This document shows positions 28,300 through 38,040 of a DNA stretch of 52,357 nucleotides, piece by piece. The notes under the pieces were generated by a model that did not search any database, was not told the DNA's origin, and was given only the letters and a program-made list of their open reading frames with translations. Made by a program: the position numbers and the translations under genes. Each line of letters starts with the position of its first letter. Position 1 is the first letter of the stretch. Source of the stretch: Planctomycetota bacterium (GTDB taxonomy: Bacteria > Planctomycetota > Planctomycetia > Gemmatales > Gemmataceae); contig RFZJ01000019.1 in NCBI GenBank assembly GCA_009920765.1, positions 1 through 52,357 of the forward strand. The letters are read 5' to 3'.

Positions 28300-30270
28300 C
28301 TAACCTATAATAATTCTTGGCTGCTTTTCGGGATCTGGTTGGGCCTTGGAAACGAGCTCCTTCACCATCCAGGGAACATTACCCTCCCCGAACAAAAGAA
28401 AACTTAAATTCGCAGAAAGGGTACTTTCGTCCGACCAGCCAAAATGAATTTCAGGGGGACTGCCAAACTTACTTAATTCAAGCGCGATTGCAGCAATCAC
28501 ATGGGAAATCGAAGAGCAGCGCGAGACCTTCAAGACAAAACGGCCATCATATTGCTCAACTTCGAGCAATGGTTGCTGATAAAACTCACTGGTATCTCCG
28601 CGGGAAACTTCGAGGAATAAAATCGGGACTTCGGGGCCGATGCGATGTTCTTTCCGAATAATCGCCTCTTTTATCAGCAATTCCCTGCGACCAGGTCGAT
28701 GCGGAACAAGCACCGGAAATTCAAGATGCTCAAGTGTCTCCCAAAGAAATCTCGAACGATCGTCAACAAATTCAAACCCTAAAAATCGAAGTTCTGTAGA
28801 CCTTAACAACCGTGATACAAAAGAAGAAATAAAAATGGCACCTATGAAGAAAGCCCCAATCTTCATACCTTCGGGCTTCTCAATGATCACCGCAAAAGCT
28901 GTATAAGCAAACGATATCGTGACCAAAGAAAAATACCAAGGAATACGATACAAAACATCCCCCTTGCGGGAACGGTATATCTCTATAACGGAGGCAATGC
29001 AGGCACTTAAAATCAACATCAACACACCGGTTGCATAGGCACCTCCCTGGGCACTGACATCGGCACTGAACACCCAAGTCACCAATAGGTTTACAAGCGT
29101 GAAAAGAATTACCATTGGCTTTACTGCACGCGACCACTCAGGCGCCATGCCGTAGCGTGGCAGGTACTGTGGCACAAGATTAATCAGGGCCGCCATGGCA
29201 CTGGCACCTGCAAACCAAAGAATTGAAACAGTACTAAGGTCATACATGGTTCCAAAGACTGAACCAAAAGGAAAAGCTTGAATATTTGGGCTTTCGCCAT
29301 GGGCAAGAAAAGATAAAGCCCTGTCTTTCGCAGAGGCTCCAGTCATATCTGAAACTGACATTAGTTTTTCAGCAGGAATCAAAGTACTTACAGCAAGGGA
29401 GGAACAAATAAGGAAGAAAGACATGATCAAACCGGCTGTAAGCAACAATTTTTTTGTATTACGAATTCGCCCTTTGGGATTATCAGGTGTATCGGATTCA
29501 TCCCCTTTTATAATCCCCATAATTGCAATGCCGGTTTCAAATCCACTAAGCCCCAATGCAAGTTTGGGGAACAACAAAAGCGAAAGCACAATAATTGCTG
29601 CAATGCCTGTAAAGGGCACATGAGGGGCATGCACCAGATGCCAATGCTCTCCACCCAATTCCACATCTTTAAGCCAAAGAGTAAAATATTCGGGATGTTG
29701 AATGAGATGAATAAAACAGGTGCATATAATTATCAGGTTCAGCACCATGTAAATAATCACAATGATCACAGCCACGCCAATCACTTCAGCAAAGCCTCTT
29801 AAAAACATTGAGCCAAGTAGAACAAGCAAACCCATGGTTAAGAACAATCGCTGTTTGTCATGGTCTAAAGATTCGGAACCAAAAGGCCAAAACGAGTTGG
29901 AGATGATATGCTCTGCAGCATCAGCAGCGGAAAGAGTCTTAGTAATAACAAAATCAGTTGCAGCAAAACCAAGTAAAGTCATAACCAATGCCTTGCCCAC
30001 CCAACCATGCAGGAGCTTTTCAAGCATCCCGATCGAACCTAGGCCCCGGAAAGATTTTCCAGCCACATATGAATAGACAGGGAAAGCACCAAATAAGGTG
30101 ACAAGTACGACAACTAAAGTTGCAAACGGTGATAGTTTGCCTGCTGCTTCATAGGCGATGGAAGGTTGATAACCAAGTGTACTGAAATAATCCACACCGG
30201 TAAGGCACATCGCCCACATCCAAAAAGTCTGATGGCTTTTGGCGTGCTGCGATTGACTGGGATCACTCAT
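28300..30270 (-). CDS. APC-superfamily permease
   Basis: A large membrane transporter (656 residues). It starts in a GVDYFSTLGYQPSIAYEAAG helix, the first broken helix of APC-fold permeases, and about 12 hydrophobic segments follow through residue 480, then a soluble C-terminal domain of about 150 residues. This plan fits the KimA-like/amino-acid permease branch rather than the short permeases. The substrate cannot be read from sequence; amino acids or potassium are both known for the fold. Divergent from the M20 peptidase, so peptide or amino-acid handling is possible. Confidence 0.8.
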   Translation of the reverse strand: MSDPSQSQHAKSHQTFWMWAMCLTGVDYFSTLGYQPSIAYEAAGKLSPFATLVVVLVTLFGAFPVYSYVAGKSFRGLGSIGMLEKLLHGWVGKALVMTLLGFAATDFVITKTLSAADAAEHIISNSFWPFGSESLDHDKQRLFLTMGLLVLLGSMFLRGFAEVIGVAVIIVIIYMVLNLIIICTCFIHLIQHPEYFTLWLKDVELGGEHWHLVHAPHVPFTGIAAIIVLSLLLFPKLALGLSGFETGIAIMGIIKGDESDTPDNPKGRIRNTKKLLLTAGLIMSFFLICSSLAVSTLIPAEKLMSVSDMTGASAKDRALSFLAHGESPNIQAFPFGSVFGTMYDLSTVSILWFAGASAMAALINLVPQYLPRYGMAPEWSRAVKPMVILFTLVNLLVTWVFSADVSAQGGAYATGVLMLILSACIASVIEIYRSRKGDVLYRIPWYFSLVTISFAYTAFAVIIEKPEGMKIGAFFIGAIFISSFVSRLLRSTELRFLGFEFVDDRSRFLWETLEHLEFPVLVPHRPGRRELLIKEAIIRKEHRIGPEVPILFLEVSRGDTSEFYQQPLLEVEQYDGRFVLKVSRCSSISHVIAAIALELSKFGSPPEIHFGWSDESTLSANLSFLLFGEGNVPWMVKELVSKAQPDPEKQPRIIIG

Positions 30271-30443
30271 CCTAAAACCCCAAAATTGAAAAAGAGCCAG
30301 TCTTGGCCCTACATGGATGTTATTTTATTCGTTTTAAGGTCAATCAAATAAAAGATCCCCCAATTTCCTTGAACCCAACTATTTTTGTTGGTATAAATCC
30401 AGTCCTAACAAGAGCTTACAATCTTTTTTTTGGAGTCATATAA

Positions 30444-31637
30444 ATGGGCAACGTCACTTCTTTAAACCAAAAATGGGCCTTGGATCTCTTGATGGGCTGT
30501 TTAAAAATCAATGGAGTAACTGGCAAAGAAGCTGCAATTGCAAAGCATATAACTGCTTCTTTAATTAATGCAGGCGTTTCAAAAAACCTAATTAAGTACG
30601 ATAAGGCACACCAGGAAATTCCTCTTCCTACAGAATGTGGCAATATCATCGTTACTTTACCGGGAAATGTCAAAGGGCAACGCCTTCTTTTTTCGACGCA
30701 CATGGATACGGTTCCCTTATGTGCGGGCGCGGTGCCGGTTTTAAAAGGTAAAAAAATAACAGCAGCGGGGAAGACCGCCCTCGGCGGAGACAACCGAACA
30801 GGAGTAGCATGTTTGATTTATCTTGCTGCAAAACTAATGAAGGAAAATATACCACACCCTCCGATAACACTTCTTTTTACAGTGCGCGAGGAGAGCGGAT
30901 TGTTTGGTGCAAGGTATGTAAAAACAGAAGATTTGGGCAGTCCTTCAATGGGGTTTAATGTAGATGGCAGAGGGCCGGAAGGCATCACCATCGGCGCAGT
31001 GGGAGCGGAAAGATTTGAAGTTGAAATATTTGGCAAAGCTTCACATGCAGGCGTTTATCCTGAAAAAGGTATTTCCTCCATCATGGTTGCAAGCATTGCA
31101 CTTGCTAAAATTCAACGTGATGGGTGGTTTGGTAAAATACAAAAAAAAGAAGGCGAAGGAACCTCAAACATCGGAGTTTTCTCTGGCAAAGACATGACAA
31201 GTGCGGGGGAGGCCACCAATGTAGTCACCGACTATGTCTATTTAAAAGGTGAGGCACGCAGCCACGATTCCAAATTCATCAAAGTCATTCGCCAACATTA
31301 TCAGGAGGCATTCGAGTTTGCAGCAAACCAGGTTGTGGATGATCAAAAGAAAAAAGCAAAGATCAAATTCCATTACTCTCAGGATTACTTTCCCTTTAAA
31401 CTCAAAGAAAACGAAGAAGTTATTGCCAAAACACTCCGGGCATCCAAGACAATGGGTTACGAATCAATTCTAAAAACAGGGAACGGCGGACTTGACGCCA
31501 ACTGGTTGGTCAAGCACGGAATACCAACCATCACCTTTGGAGCTGGGCAAAACAATATTCACACTGTGGAAGAATTCGTAGATGTGGATGCTTTTTGGCG
31601 GGGCTGTCAATTTACAGTCGAGCTTGCAAAAAGTTAG
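30444..31637 (+). CDS. M20 family peptidase (tripeptidase PepT-like)
   Basis: A cytosolic dinuclear-zinc peptidase of the PepT/M20B type. Ligands and catalytic residues are complete: STHMDTV (H, D), ALGGDNRTG (D), VREESG (catalytic E and ligand E), NVDGRG (D), and NNIHTVEEF (H near the end). The dimerisation lid lies at about 180-290. 397 residues is typical. GGAG precedes the ATG. There is no signal peptide. It is divergent from the APC permease, and the shared intergenic region is 173 bases. Confidence 0.9.
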   Translation: MGNVTSLNQKWALDLLMGCLKINGVTGKEAAIAKHITASLINAGVSKNLIKYDKAHQEIPLPTECGNIIVTLPGNVKGQRLLFSTHMDTVPLCAGAVPVLKGKKITAAGKTALGGDNRTGVACLIYLAAKLMKENIPHPPITLLFTVREESGLFGARYVKTEDLGSPSMGFNVDGRGPEGITIGAVGAERFEVEIFGKASHAGVYPEKGISSIMVASIALAKIQRDGWFGKIQKKEGEGTSNIGVFSGKDMTSAGEATNVVTDYVYLKGEARSHDSKFIKVIRQHYQEAFEFAANQVVDDQKKKAKIKFHYSQDYFPFKLKENEEVIAKTLRASKTMGYESILKTGNGGLDANWLVKHGIPTITFGAGQNNIHTVEEFVDVDAFWRGCQFTVELAKS

Positions 31638-31786
31638 TAAATGAATGGGAAACAATTTTCGAGTCAAATGTATAAATTCGATGAAGAAAGTGGCACCACC
31701 GTTGTTTTTAATGGTTAACTGATCGAGTTTTTGCTATGCAAGAATAAGATTAGATTGCAAAAGTCTGACTAGGGAGATTTACCAGC

Positions 31787-32992
31787 ATGTTGCGTGCCCG
31801 TACATTGGTTGAAAAATTCAATAATCGCATCTTTAGTGCAGTACATGGCAACAACATTGTCTACAACACCTGCTGGGAAGATCCTGCGCTTGATCGTGAA
31901 GCTCTTAAGTTTAATGCAAACGACAAGGTTTTAATGATTACAAGTGCCGGCTGTAACGCCTTGGATTATCTTCTTGCAGGGGCAGGTGAAGTGCACGCTG
32001 TTGATGTAAATCCCATACAAAACGCCCTTTTAGAGCTTAAAAAAACAGCGATACTGCATTTGAACCATACAGACTTTTTCTCACTGTTTGGTGAGGGAAA
32101 AAACAGTGCTGCCAAAGTGATTTACGAAAAATCACTTAAGCCCCATTTATCCATTGTCGCAAAACAATATTGGGATAAAAACATCTCCTTGTTTTATGGG
32201 AAAGGCTGGCGCAAATCTTTTTATTACCGTGGAACCTCCGGATTACTTGCAAAACTGGTCCTTACACATGCAAATGTTTTTCAAAGATTAAAAAAACCTA
32301 TCGAAGAATTGCTTGAAGCTAAAACCATTGAACAACAGGGTCAAATCTACGAAAGTAAAATCAAAGCACGCATCTGGACTCCCTGGATGAAGTGGTTCCT
32401 GAGCAGAAACATGACTCTCAACCTGATGGGGGTGCCAGGCCCGCAAAAAGAACAAATCACCCACCAATATCCCGGAGGTGTTGCAAAGTATATTCAAGAC
32501 TCCATCGAGACGGTGATAACGAAGTTGCCTTTCCAAAACAACTACTTTTATCGAGTTTACATTCAAGGAAGGTATACCAAGGAGTGCTGCCCTGAATATC
32601 TTAAGGAAAGTAATTTTGAAATTCTTCGTGAAAAGGTAAAAAACCTTCACATCAATACGAACACCCTCACTGGGTATATGCAATCAAGCGACAAAAAATT
32701 CTCTAAATTCATTCTCCTGGATCATATGGACTGGATGAGCAGCCATAACCCCGAAGCCCTTGCTGAGGAATGGAGTGCGATCCTTGCAAAATCGGCTCCC
32801 AACTCCAAAGCCATCTTTCGCAGTGCAGGTATCAAAGTTACTTACCTAGACCACTTGAAAGTCCATTACAAGGGAAACAAAGTAGAACTTGGAACACTAT
32901 TAAAATACGACACCGAACTAGCAGCAAGACTTCACCCAAATGATCGGGTGCATACCTATGCCAGTTTTTACATCGCAGAGTTGCCGACCTAG
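31787..32992 (+). CDS. btaA: Diacylglycerol 3-amino-3-carboxypropyltransferase BtaA
   Basis: Moves the aminocarboxypropyl group of S-adenosylmethionine onto diacylglycerol, the first step of betaine-lipid (DGTS) synthesis, releasing methylthioadenosine. Family marks are YNTCWEDPALDREAL near residue 25, then a SAM-binding ITSAGCNALDYLLAGAGEVHAVDVNPIQNALLELK region (split in this note by its size), and LLDHMDWMSSH near 310. 401 residues matches BtaA (DUF3419). GGGAGA lies about 10 bases before the ATG. btaB starts 11 bases after its stop, so the pair is an operon. Confidence 0.9.
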   Translation: MLRARTLVEKFNNRIFSAVHGNNIVYNTCWEDPALDREALKFNANDKVLMITSAGCNALDYLLAGAGEVHAVDVNPIQNALLELKKTAILHLNHTDFFSLFGEGKNSAAKVIYEKSLKPHLSIVAKQYWDKNISLFYGKGWRKSFYYRGTSGLLAKLVLTHANVFQRLKKPIEELLEAKTIEQQGQIYESKIKARIWTPWMKWFLSRNMTLNLMGVPGPQKEQITHQYPGGVAKYIQDSIETVITKLPFQNNYFYRVYIQGRYTKECCPEYLKESNFEILREKVKNLHINTNTLTGYMQSSDKKFSKFILLDHMDWMSSHNPEALAEEWSAILAKSAPNSKAIFRSAGIKVTYLDHLKVHYKGNKVELGTLLKYDTELAARLHPNDRVHTYASFYIAELPT

Positions 32993-33003
32993 GAAAGGAT
33001 CGC

Positions 33004-33744
33004 ATGGGTTTTATTTCAGACTTAAAAATAATGTACCACCTGGTTTGCGCAAAAAACACAGGTACGAACCACGAACAACGATTGGAAAATTTTTATTCCA
33101 GCCAGATGAACCATTACGATGACTTTAGACGCAGATTGCTTCATGGGAGAGAACAAATGATGGGGCTTTTGCCCCTTGAAACTGGTGCAAACTTGATCGA
33201 CATGGGTGGTGGAACAGGGAACAATATCGAAGCACTTGCCCCCAGGTTAAACAGCATCAACTCCGTCACGATCGTGGATCTTTGCGAATCGCTTCTAAAT
33301 GTTGCAAAAAAAAGAATTGAACAAAAAGGCTGGAGGAATGTTTTCACTGCTCATGCCGATGCAACGCAGTTTAAACCAGATTTTAGCCTGGCAGATGTCA
33401 TAACTTTTTCCTATTCGCTAACCATGATCCCCAACTGGTTCGATGCTGTCAATCACGCTTATTCACTTTTGAAGCCAGGTGGAATCATAGGTGTTGTGGA
33501 TTTTTATGTTTCAAGAAAATGGGTGAACGAGAAAAACATAAAACACTCTGCCATTACAAGGGCTTTCTGGCCCAATTGGTTCGCTTACGACAACGTATTT
33601 TTATCTCAGGACCACCTGCCCTATCTGCAAAGCAAATTCAACTGCTTAAACCTGTTTGAAAAAAAAGGCTTCGTACCTTACATGCTTGGGCTAAAAGCCC
33701 CTTACTATATATTCATTGGCCAGAAACCATTAACATCAGACTGA
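33004..33744 (+). CDS. btaB: Betaine-lipid N-methyltransferase BtaB
   Basis: A class-I SAM methyltransferase expected to add three methyl groups to the amino nitrogen made by BtaA, yielding DGTS. Motif I is LIDMGGGTGNNIEAL, motif II covers VTIVDLCESLL, and a motif-IV-like ADVITFSYSLTMIPNWF segment and LLKPGGIIGVVDFYVS follow. It is 246 residues. Assignment to BtaB rests mainly on adjacency to btaA (11 bases) and length, as the methyltransferase itself is generic. AGGA lies before the ATG. Its last 9 bases overlap the facing DUF952 gene. Confidence 0.85.
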   Translation: MGFISDLKIMYHLVCAKNTGTNHEQRLENFYSSQMNHYDDFRRRLLHGREQMMGLLPLETGANLIDMGGGTGNNIEALAPRLNSINSVTIVDLCESLLNVAKKRIEQKGWRNVFTAHADATQFKPDFSLADVITFSYSLTMIPNWFDAVNHAYSLLKPGGIIGVVDFYVSRKWVNEKNIKHSAITRAFWPNWFAYDNVFLSQDHLPYLQSKFNCLNLFEKKGFVPYMLGLKAPYYIFIGQKPLTSD

Positions 33745-34068
33745 TTCAAAAACCCATTTTCCTTCAGCATTTCTTACGCCTCGATGAACAGCAACAACAG
33801 ATTTGACAGGCAATCCACAGTGCAGATGAGGGAACAACCCCAACCCCGCGGCTGGTGCTTCTTGTACAAAAGATCCTAATTGCCCGAGATTTATTTCCAG
33901 CGCCAAAACGCCCTTTGCTTTGGCATAAAACTTATTGGCCGCCCATTCTAATTGATGGTTGTACGAGAGATGAATAAATCCTTCGGAATCATAATTTGGC
34001 GGGTAATAAACCTCATCTTGAAAAGATTCCCAAGCAATGGATTCCACCAGTAAAAATGCGCTGGGCAT
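33736..34068 (-). CDS. DUF952 domain protein, 110 aa
   Basis: A single DUF952 domain: SEGFIHLSYNHQLEWAANKFY, a hydrophobic LALEINLGQL strand, then FPHLHCGLPVKSVVAV near the end. The fold is related to ADP-ribosyltransferase-like proteins, though no function is established. The protein is small and cytosolic. It lies 17 bases downstream of the TPR lipoprotein gene on the same strand, so they form a likely operon. Its stop region overlaps btaB. Confidence 0.85.
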   Translation of the reverse strand: MPSAFLLVESIAWESFQDEVYYPPNYDSEGFIHLSYNHQLEWAANKFYAKAKGVLALEINLGQLGSFVQEAPAAGLGLFPHLHCGLPVKSVVAVHRGVRNAEGKWVFESV

Positions 34069-34085
34069 TGGAACAAAATCTTTCT

Positions 34086-34730
34086 TTAATCTGGATGAGG
34101 CAACGGTGTACCAGAAGAACGCAATCGTTCGAGATCTTTTTTTACCGCCAACTGATGGGGATTAATTTCCAACGCTCGCTGATATAAAACCAAAGAACGA
34201 TCAGGCCTGTTCAGCTTTTCGTAGACAAAAGCAAGTTCGACAAGAGTTCTGGTATCGGAAGGGTCGAGAGAAAGAGCCTGCTGGTAACGGGATTGCGCCC
34301 TGGGCATATCACCGGCTGTTTTCCAGATCCAACCATCCTCTGCATAAGCTGCAGCGCAGTTAGGGTTTTTCGCCAGCCAGTCTTCAATACCTTTGACCGC
34401 TTCTTCCTGACGGTTTTGGTTCATCAGCAATACAGTTAGTGCATGCCTTGCCCCTGCATGATTTGGGCTGCGAACTATACATTCCTTGTAGCATTTTTCG
34501 GCATCGTAAGGCCTTTTGAGATAATCATAAGTCTGACCTAAGTTATAATAAATCCCAGGGTCTGCGGGCTGCAATTGTTGTGCAGCCAGAAAACTTTCCC
34601 GTGCATCGCTGTAACGACCCATCTTAAATAGTTGCATACCATCATTGTGGTAGTCCTTGACCAATTCTTGATTGGTCTGGTTGCACCCAACAATGCCAAC
34701 AATTATTATCAAGACCAGCCACCTAAACAT
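34086..34730 (-). CDS. TPR-repeat lipoprotein, 214 aa
   Basis: A lipoprotein with a short signal peptide ending in the lipobox VGIVGC (acylated Cys at residue 16), then about five TPR units, the clearest being GMQLFKMGRYSDARESFLAAQ, IYYNLGQTYDYLKRPYDAEKCYK, and TLVELAFVYEKLNRPDRSLVLYQRALEI. It likely organises an envelope complex. GGAGG lies seven bases before the ATG, an excellent start. Co-transcribed with DUF952; the partner is unknown. Confidence 0.85.
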   Translation of the reverse strand: MFRWLVLIIIVGIVGCNQTNQELVKDYHNDGMQLFKMGRYSDARESFLAAQQLQPADPGIYYNLGQTYDYLKRPYDAEKCYKECIVRSPNHAGARHALTVLLMNQNRQEEAVKGIEDWLAKNPNCAAAYAEDGWIWKTAGDMPRAQSRYQQALSLDPSDTRTLVELAFVYEKLNRPDRSLVLYQRALEINPHQLAVKKDLERLRSSGTPLPHPD

Positions 34731-34844
34731 ACGATCCTCCAGATGATGGCTTCATAGATAAAAAGAAGATAAATGGGAAGTCGAGTTTGATTTGATTAAA
34801 ATAAAACTGGTTGCAAGATTTAGAAACAAGAGACTAAAAACCCG

Positions 34845-35729
34845 ATGACTAAACTTTTGACTTTTACCTATAAGCTTATTGCCCTTAGCTGCATCATCAA
34901 CATAAGCCAAATTGCCCAAGCTAGCGACAAGTCCAGTTCACCTCTTTCAATCAGGGAATTAACGGACATTGGGTATTTTGAAGGAGTAGGCAAAGATACT
35001 GCCAAGCATAAACTCGACCTTTTCCTGCCACCGAACCCAGAAAATGCGCCCGTCTTTTTTTTCGTGCATGGTGGCGCATGGGTACAAGGAGATAAAAATT
35101 TCTTTGGAATTTATTCAGCCATCGGTAGGCTTGCTGCCCAAAACGGAATGATCGGAGTTGTAATCAGTTACAGGCTTACTCCCAAGGTCAAACATCCCTC
35201 GCATGCAGAAGATGTGGCCCGAGCCATTGCATGGACAACAAAAAACATCAAGAAATATGGCGGCGACCCTGAAAGAATCATCCTTTGCGGCCACTCTGCT
35301 GGAGGACATTTGGTCAGCTTGGTTTCCTGTGACCCCAATTATCTCAAAACTGAAAAAGTAAACCCTAGCTCGATCAAAGGGGTTATTTCCATAAGCGGTG
35401 TTTACGAAATACCCAAAATCCTGCTGGGAAATGTATTTGGAAATGACCCCGAAAAAAAAATCAAAGCTTCGCCTATCACTCATGTTCGAAAAGATTTGCC
35501 CCCATTCTTAATCTTATGTGCAGACAAGGAATTGCCTTTGTGCACATCTGCAGATTGCAAGAAATTCCAAAAAGCTCTTGAAGAAAATGGGAACCCGGTA
35601 AAATTCCATGAAATTTCACCAAGCAATCACATGAAAATGGTTTTTGATGCTGGCAAGCCGGAAAAACAAGTTGCAACCCTCATTCTACAATTCGCCAGAC
35701 AAGTACTTAAACCAACCCCGACACCATGA
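34845..35729 (+). CDS. Secreted alpha/beta-hydrolase, esterase type
   Basis: A hormone-sensitive-lipase-like esterase with a signal peptide (1-26, IAQA-SDK). It has the oxyanion motif HGGAW, a nucleophile elbow GHSAGG (Ser), a plausible catalytic Asp in CADKELPL, and a terminal His in SNHMKMV. 294 residues is normal. Small-ester substrates are likely, but the true one is unknown. Its stop overlaps the gluQ start by four bases (ATGA), so the two are translationally coupled. Confidence 0.88.
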   Translation: MTKLLTFTYKLIALSCIINISQIAQASDKSSSPLSIRELTDIGYFEGVGKDTAKHKLDLFLPPNPENAPVFFFVHGGAWVQGDKNFFGIYSAIGRLAAQNGMIGVVISYRLTPKVKHPSHAEDVARAIAWTTKNIKKYGGDPERIILCGHSAGGHLVSLVSCDPNYLKTEKVNPSSIKGVISISGVYEIPKILLGNVFGNDPEKKIKASPITHVRKDLPPFLILCADKELPLCTSADCKKFQKALEENGNPVKFHEISPSNHMKMVFDAGKPEKQVATLILQFARQVLKPTPTP

Positions 35730-36703
35730 ATCCCACGGCAATTCCAACCATTGGCAGACTTGCTCCCTCTCCAACAGGTGCACAGCATGTAGGTAATGCA
35801 AGAACTTATGTACTTGCATGGCTTGCTTCCAGAACAAAAAATGGGAAAGTACTTTTACGCATGGAAGACATCGATTCTCCTAGGGTTAAGAAAGGTGCAG
35901 ACACCGAAGCTGTGCATGATTTACGCTGGCTTGGTCTTGATTGGGATGAAGAAATCCTGGTGCAATCCACAAGAATCGATGCTTACCAAGATGCACTCAA
36001 GGAATTAGCACTCAAAGAATTAATCTACCCCTGCACCTGCACACGCAACGATGTTTTGAGGGCCGCCAGCGCCCCCCATGAAGATGGAAAAGAAACCATT
36101 TACCCAAGAACCTGCGCCCACCGTTTTGCTTGCGATGCATCAGGGCTTTTAGATAAAAATTATTGCTGGCGGTTTCGCTGCCCTGCAAAAGAACCTGATT
36201 TCATTGATGAATTCAAGGGCCCGATAATCGGGCCTGCGAAACAGTTTGCAAATGATTTTGTCGTTTGGCGCATGGCATGCGACACTTCTTTATCCCAATC
36301 CTGGCCCGCTTACCAACTTGCAGTCGTCGTTGATGATGCATTTCAAAAAGTCAACCAAGTAGTTCGTGGTGATGATCTTGTCTCATCCACACCCAAACAA
36401 ATTCTACTTTATCAAAACCTTAATCTTACCCCGCCAGCGTTCATTCATCTTCCTCTTGTTGTTGGAGAAGATGGCAAGCGGCTTGCAAAAAGGCACGGTG
36501 ATACAAGGCTTTCTGCCCTTAGGCACCAGGGAGTAAAACCTGAAAGTTTACTTGGACTTATAGCTTATTCTTGTGGCTGGACGAACAAACCAATGCCTGT
36601 TACCCTGCGAGACTTAATGCCTCTTTTTGATTTGAAAAAAATCCCCAACAAACCTTTCGTTTTAACAAAAGATCTACTTAAAGGGATTGGATATGAACCT
36701 TAA
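35726..36703 (+). CDS. gluQ: Glutamyl-Q tRNA(Asp) synthetase
   Basis: Attaches glutamate to queuosine at position 34 of tRNA-Asp. It is a truncated class-I glutamyl-tRNA synthetase with no anticodon-binding domain (325 residues). The nucleotide motif is GRLAPSPTGAQHVGNART (HVGN replacing HIGH), the zinc ligands are C-x-C (YPCTC) with a later Cys (YPRTC), and the second motif is KRLAKRHGDTR. The coupled start after the esterase gene is ATGA. It implies a queuosine pathway elsewhere in the genome. Confidence 0.92.
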   Translation: MNPTAIPTIGRLAPSPTGAQHVGNARTYVLAWLASRTKNGKVLLRMEDIDSPRVKKGADTEAVHDLRWLGLDWDEEILVQSTRIDAYQDALKELALKELIYPCTCTRNDVLRAASAPHEDGKETIYPRTCAHRFACDASGLLDKNYCWRFRCPAKEPDFIDEFKGPIIGPAKQFANDFVVWRMACDTSLSQSWPAYQLAVVVDDAFQKVNQVVRGDDLVSSTPKQILLYQNLNLTPPAFIHLPLVVGEDGKRLAKRHGDTRLSALRHQGVKPESLLGLIAYSCGWTNKPMPVTLRDLMPLFDLKKIPNKPFVLTKDLLKGIGYEP

Positions 36704-36704
36704 A

Positions 36705-37649
36705 TTAAGCAGCTTTTCGTGCTAGCAAAGATTTTTGCCAAGCAACCTGCCTGGTTAATCCTTCTTCCAAAGAAACTTTAGGTTGCCAGCCAAAATCCCT
36801 GATTGCCTTGGAAATATCGGCTCCTGTAGATCGCTGATCACCGGCACGAGCCTGTTCTTGTTTAACTTTGGCTTTACAGCCTGTGATTTTTTCAAGTCTA
36901 TGAATAATTTCCCACACTGAGGCTATTTCGCCACCTCCGATGTTATAGGTTTCACCATCAGGGGAATTAATTGCTGCTATGGTTGCATTAACACAATCAG
37001 AAACATAAGTATTACCACGCGATTGCTGCCCATCACCAAAAACAGTAATAGTTTCACCATTAAGCAAGGCTTTGATGAAAATATTGTAGCCCATGTCAGG
37101 CCTTTGCCTTGGGCCATAAACCGAAAAATACCTTAAAACAGATAAAGGCAGATTGAATTCTTCCCTAAAAGCATGACAAAGATTTTCCGAAGCCAACTTG
37201 GTAACCCCATAAGGCGAACTAGGCTTGGTGGGCATGGATTCATCGCCCGAGCTAAATTTGCCATAAACGGACGAAGTGGAAACATAAATAAATTTTTTCA
37301 AAGCCCCGGAATTTCGCAAGGAATCAAGAAGCCTTTGGGTTGCAAGCAAGTTGCAGGAAGAATAAAGGTTGAAATTTTTCCAACTAAGCACCAGGCCAGC
37401 CATGGCTGCAAGATGAAAAACAACCGAAACATTATTAGTAACATCAACTAGATTGTCTTCGCGCAAATCCAGTTCATGGAAAGAGAATTTGCTTCTTGAT
37501 TTGAGTGAAATCAAATTATTTTGTTTAATTTCTCGCGGGTAGTAAGGAATAAAAGCATCCAAACCTACAACTTCATGACCCAAGTCTAAAAGTTGTTCGC
37601 AAAGATTGGAACCGATAAAACCAGCAGCACCAGTGACCAAGCAACGCAT
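36705..37649 (-). CDS. NAD-dependent nucleotide-sugar epimerase/dehydratase
   Basis: Extended short-chain dehydrogenase of the UDP-glucose 4-epimerase/WbpP type. GAAGFIGS at residue 7 binds NAD, a STSSVYG strand follows, and the active pair is Y-x3-K in SPYGVTKLASENL. The C-terminal RYFSVYGPRQRPDMGYNIFI segment fits UDP-sugar specificity. 314 residues. GGAAGGA precedes the ATG. It faces gluQ with one base between stops and no terminator. It could feed LPS or exopolysaccharide synthesis; the exact sugar is undetermined. Confidence 0.88.
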   Translation of the reverse strand: MRCLVTGAAGFIGSNLCEQLLDLGHEVVGLDAFIPYYPREIKQNNLISLKSRSKFSFHELDLREDNLVDVTNNVSVVFHLAAMAGLVLSWKNFNLYSSCNLLATQRLLDSLRNSGALKKFIYVSTSSVYGKFSSGDESMPTKPSSPYGVTKLASENLCHAFREEFNLPLSVLRYFSVYGPRQRPDMGYNIFIKALLNGETITVFGDGQQSRGNTYVSDCVNATIAAINSPDGETYNIGGGEIASVWEIIHRLEKITGCKAKVKQEQARAGDQRSTGADISKAIRDFGWQPKVSLEEGLTRQVAWQKSLLARKAA

Positions 37650-37829
37650 GGGAGTCCTTCCCCATATTAAATATTCAACCTATTTTCCGGCATCGTGCCA
37701 GAATTTCCCACGGGAGGCTATCAAGATTTGCTTAAAGGTGCAATGCAGAGATTTCACGACTTTAAATTAAAATACCAATCAAGTCTGGCGGCTTATAAGG
37801 TGTGGATAGCCCAAATTGTATTAAACTTA
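37650..37829. other. Intergenic region, nothing clear
   Basis: 180 bases separate the epimerase start from the stop of the FeoB-associated gene, both on the minus strand. I see AT-rich sequence likely to carry the epimerase promoter and no clean terminator for the feo operon. Confidence 0.4.
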
Positions 37830-38012
37830 TTATTTTTTAATTTCTGAGCGAAGTTTGAGTTCGCCAACCCAGTATTCTTCTGATCGTAATTTTTCAACAG
37901 GCTTTGCGCCACAGCAACCACCATTACATCCGGATTTATTCGAAATCTTTCTACCCAGATAGCAGGCAGAAAAAACCACGATGATCATTACTACGACAGA
38001 TTGCCAATCCAT
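37830..38012 (-). CDS. FeoB-associated Cys-rich membrane protein, 60 aa
   Basis: Matches the small FeoB-associated family: one membrane helix (about residues 4-22, SVVVMIIVVFSACYLG) followed by a Cys-rich tip CNGGCCG. It is thought to support ferrous iron uptake, perhaps by handling Fe or forming a metal cluster, but the role is not established. GAGG lies nine bases before the ATG. It follows feoB by 28 bases and is the last gene of the operon. Confidence 0.8.
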   Translation of the reverse strand: MDWQSVVVMIIVVFSACYLGRKISNKSGCNGGCCGAKPVEKLRSEEYWVGELKLRSEIKK

Positions 38013-38040
38013 GATTTAAAGCCTCTGAATTTAATGCCTT

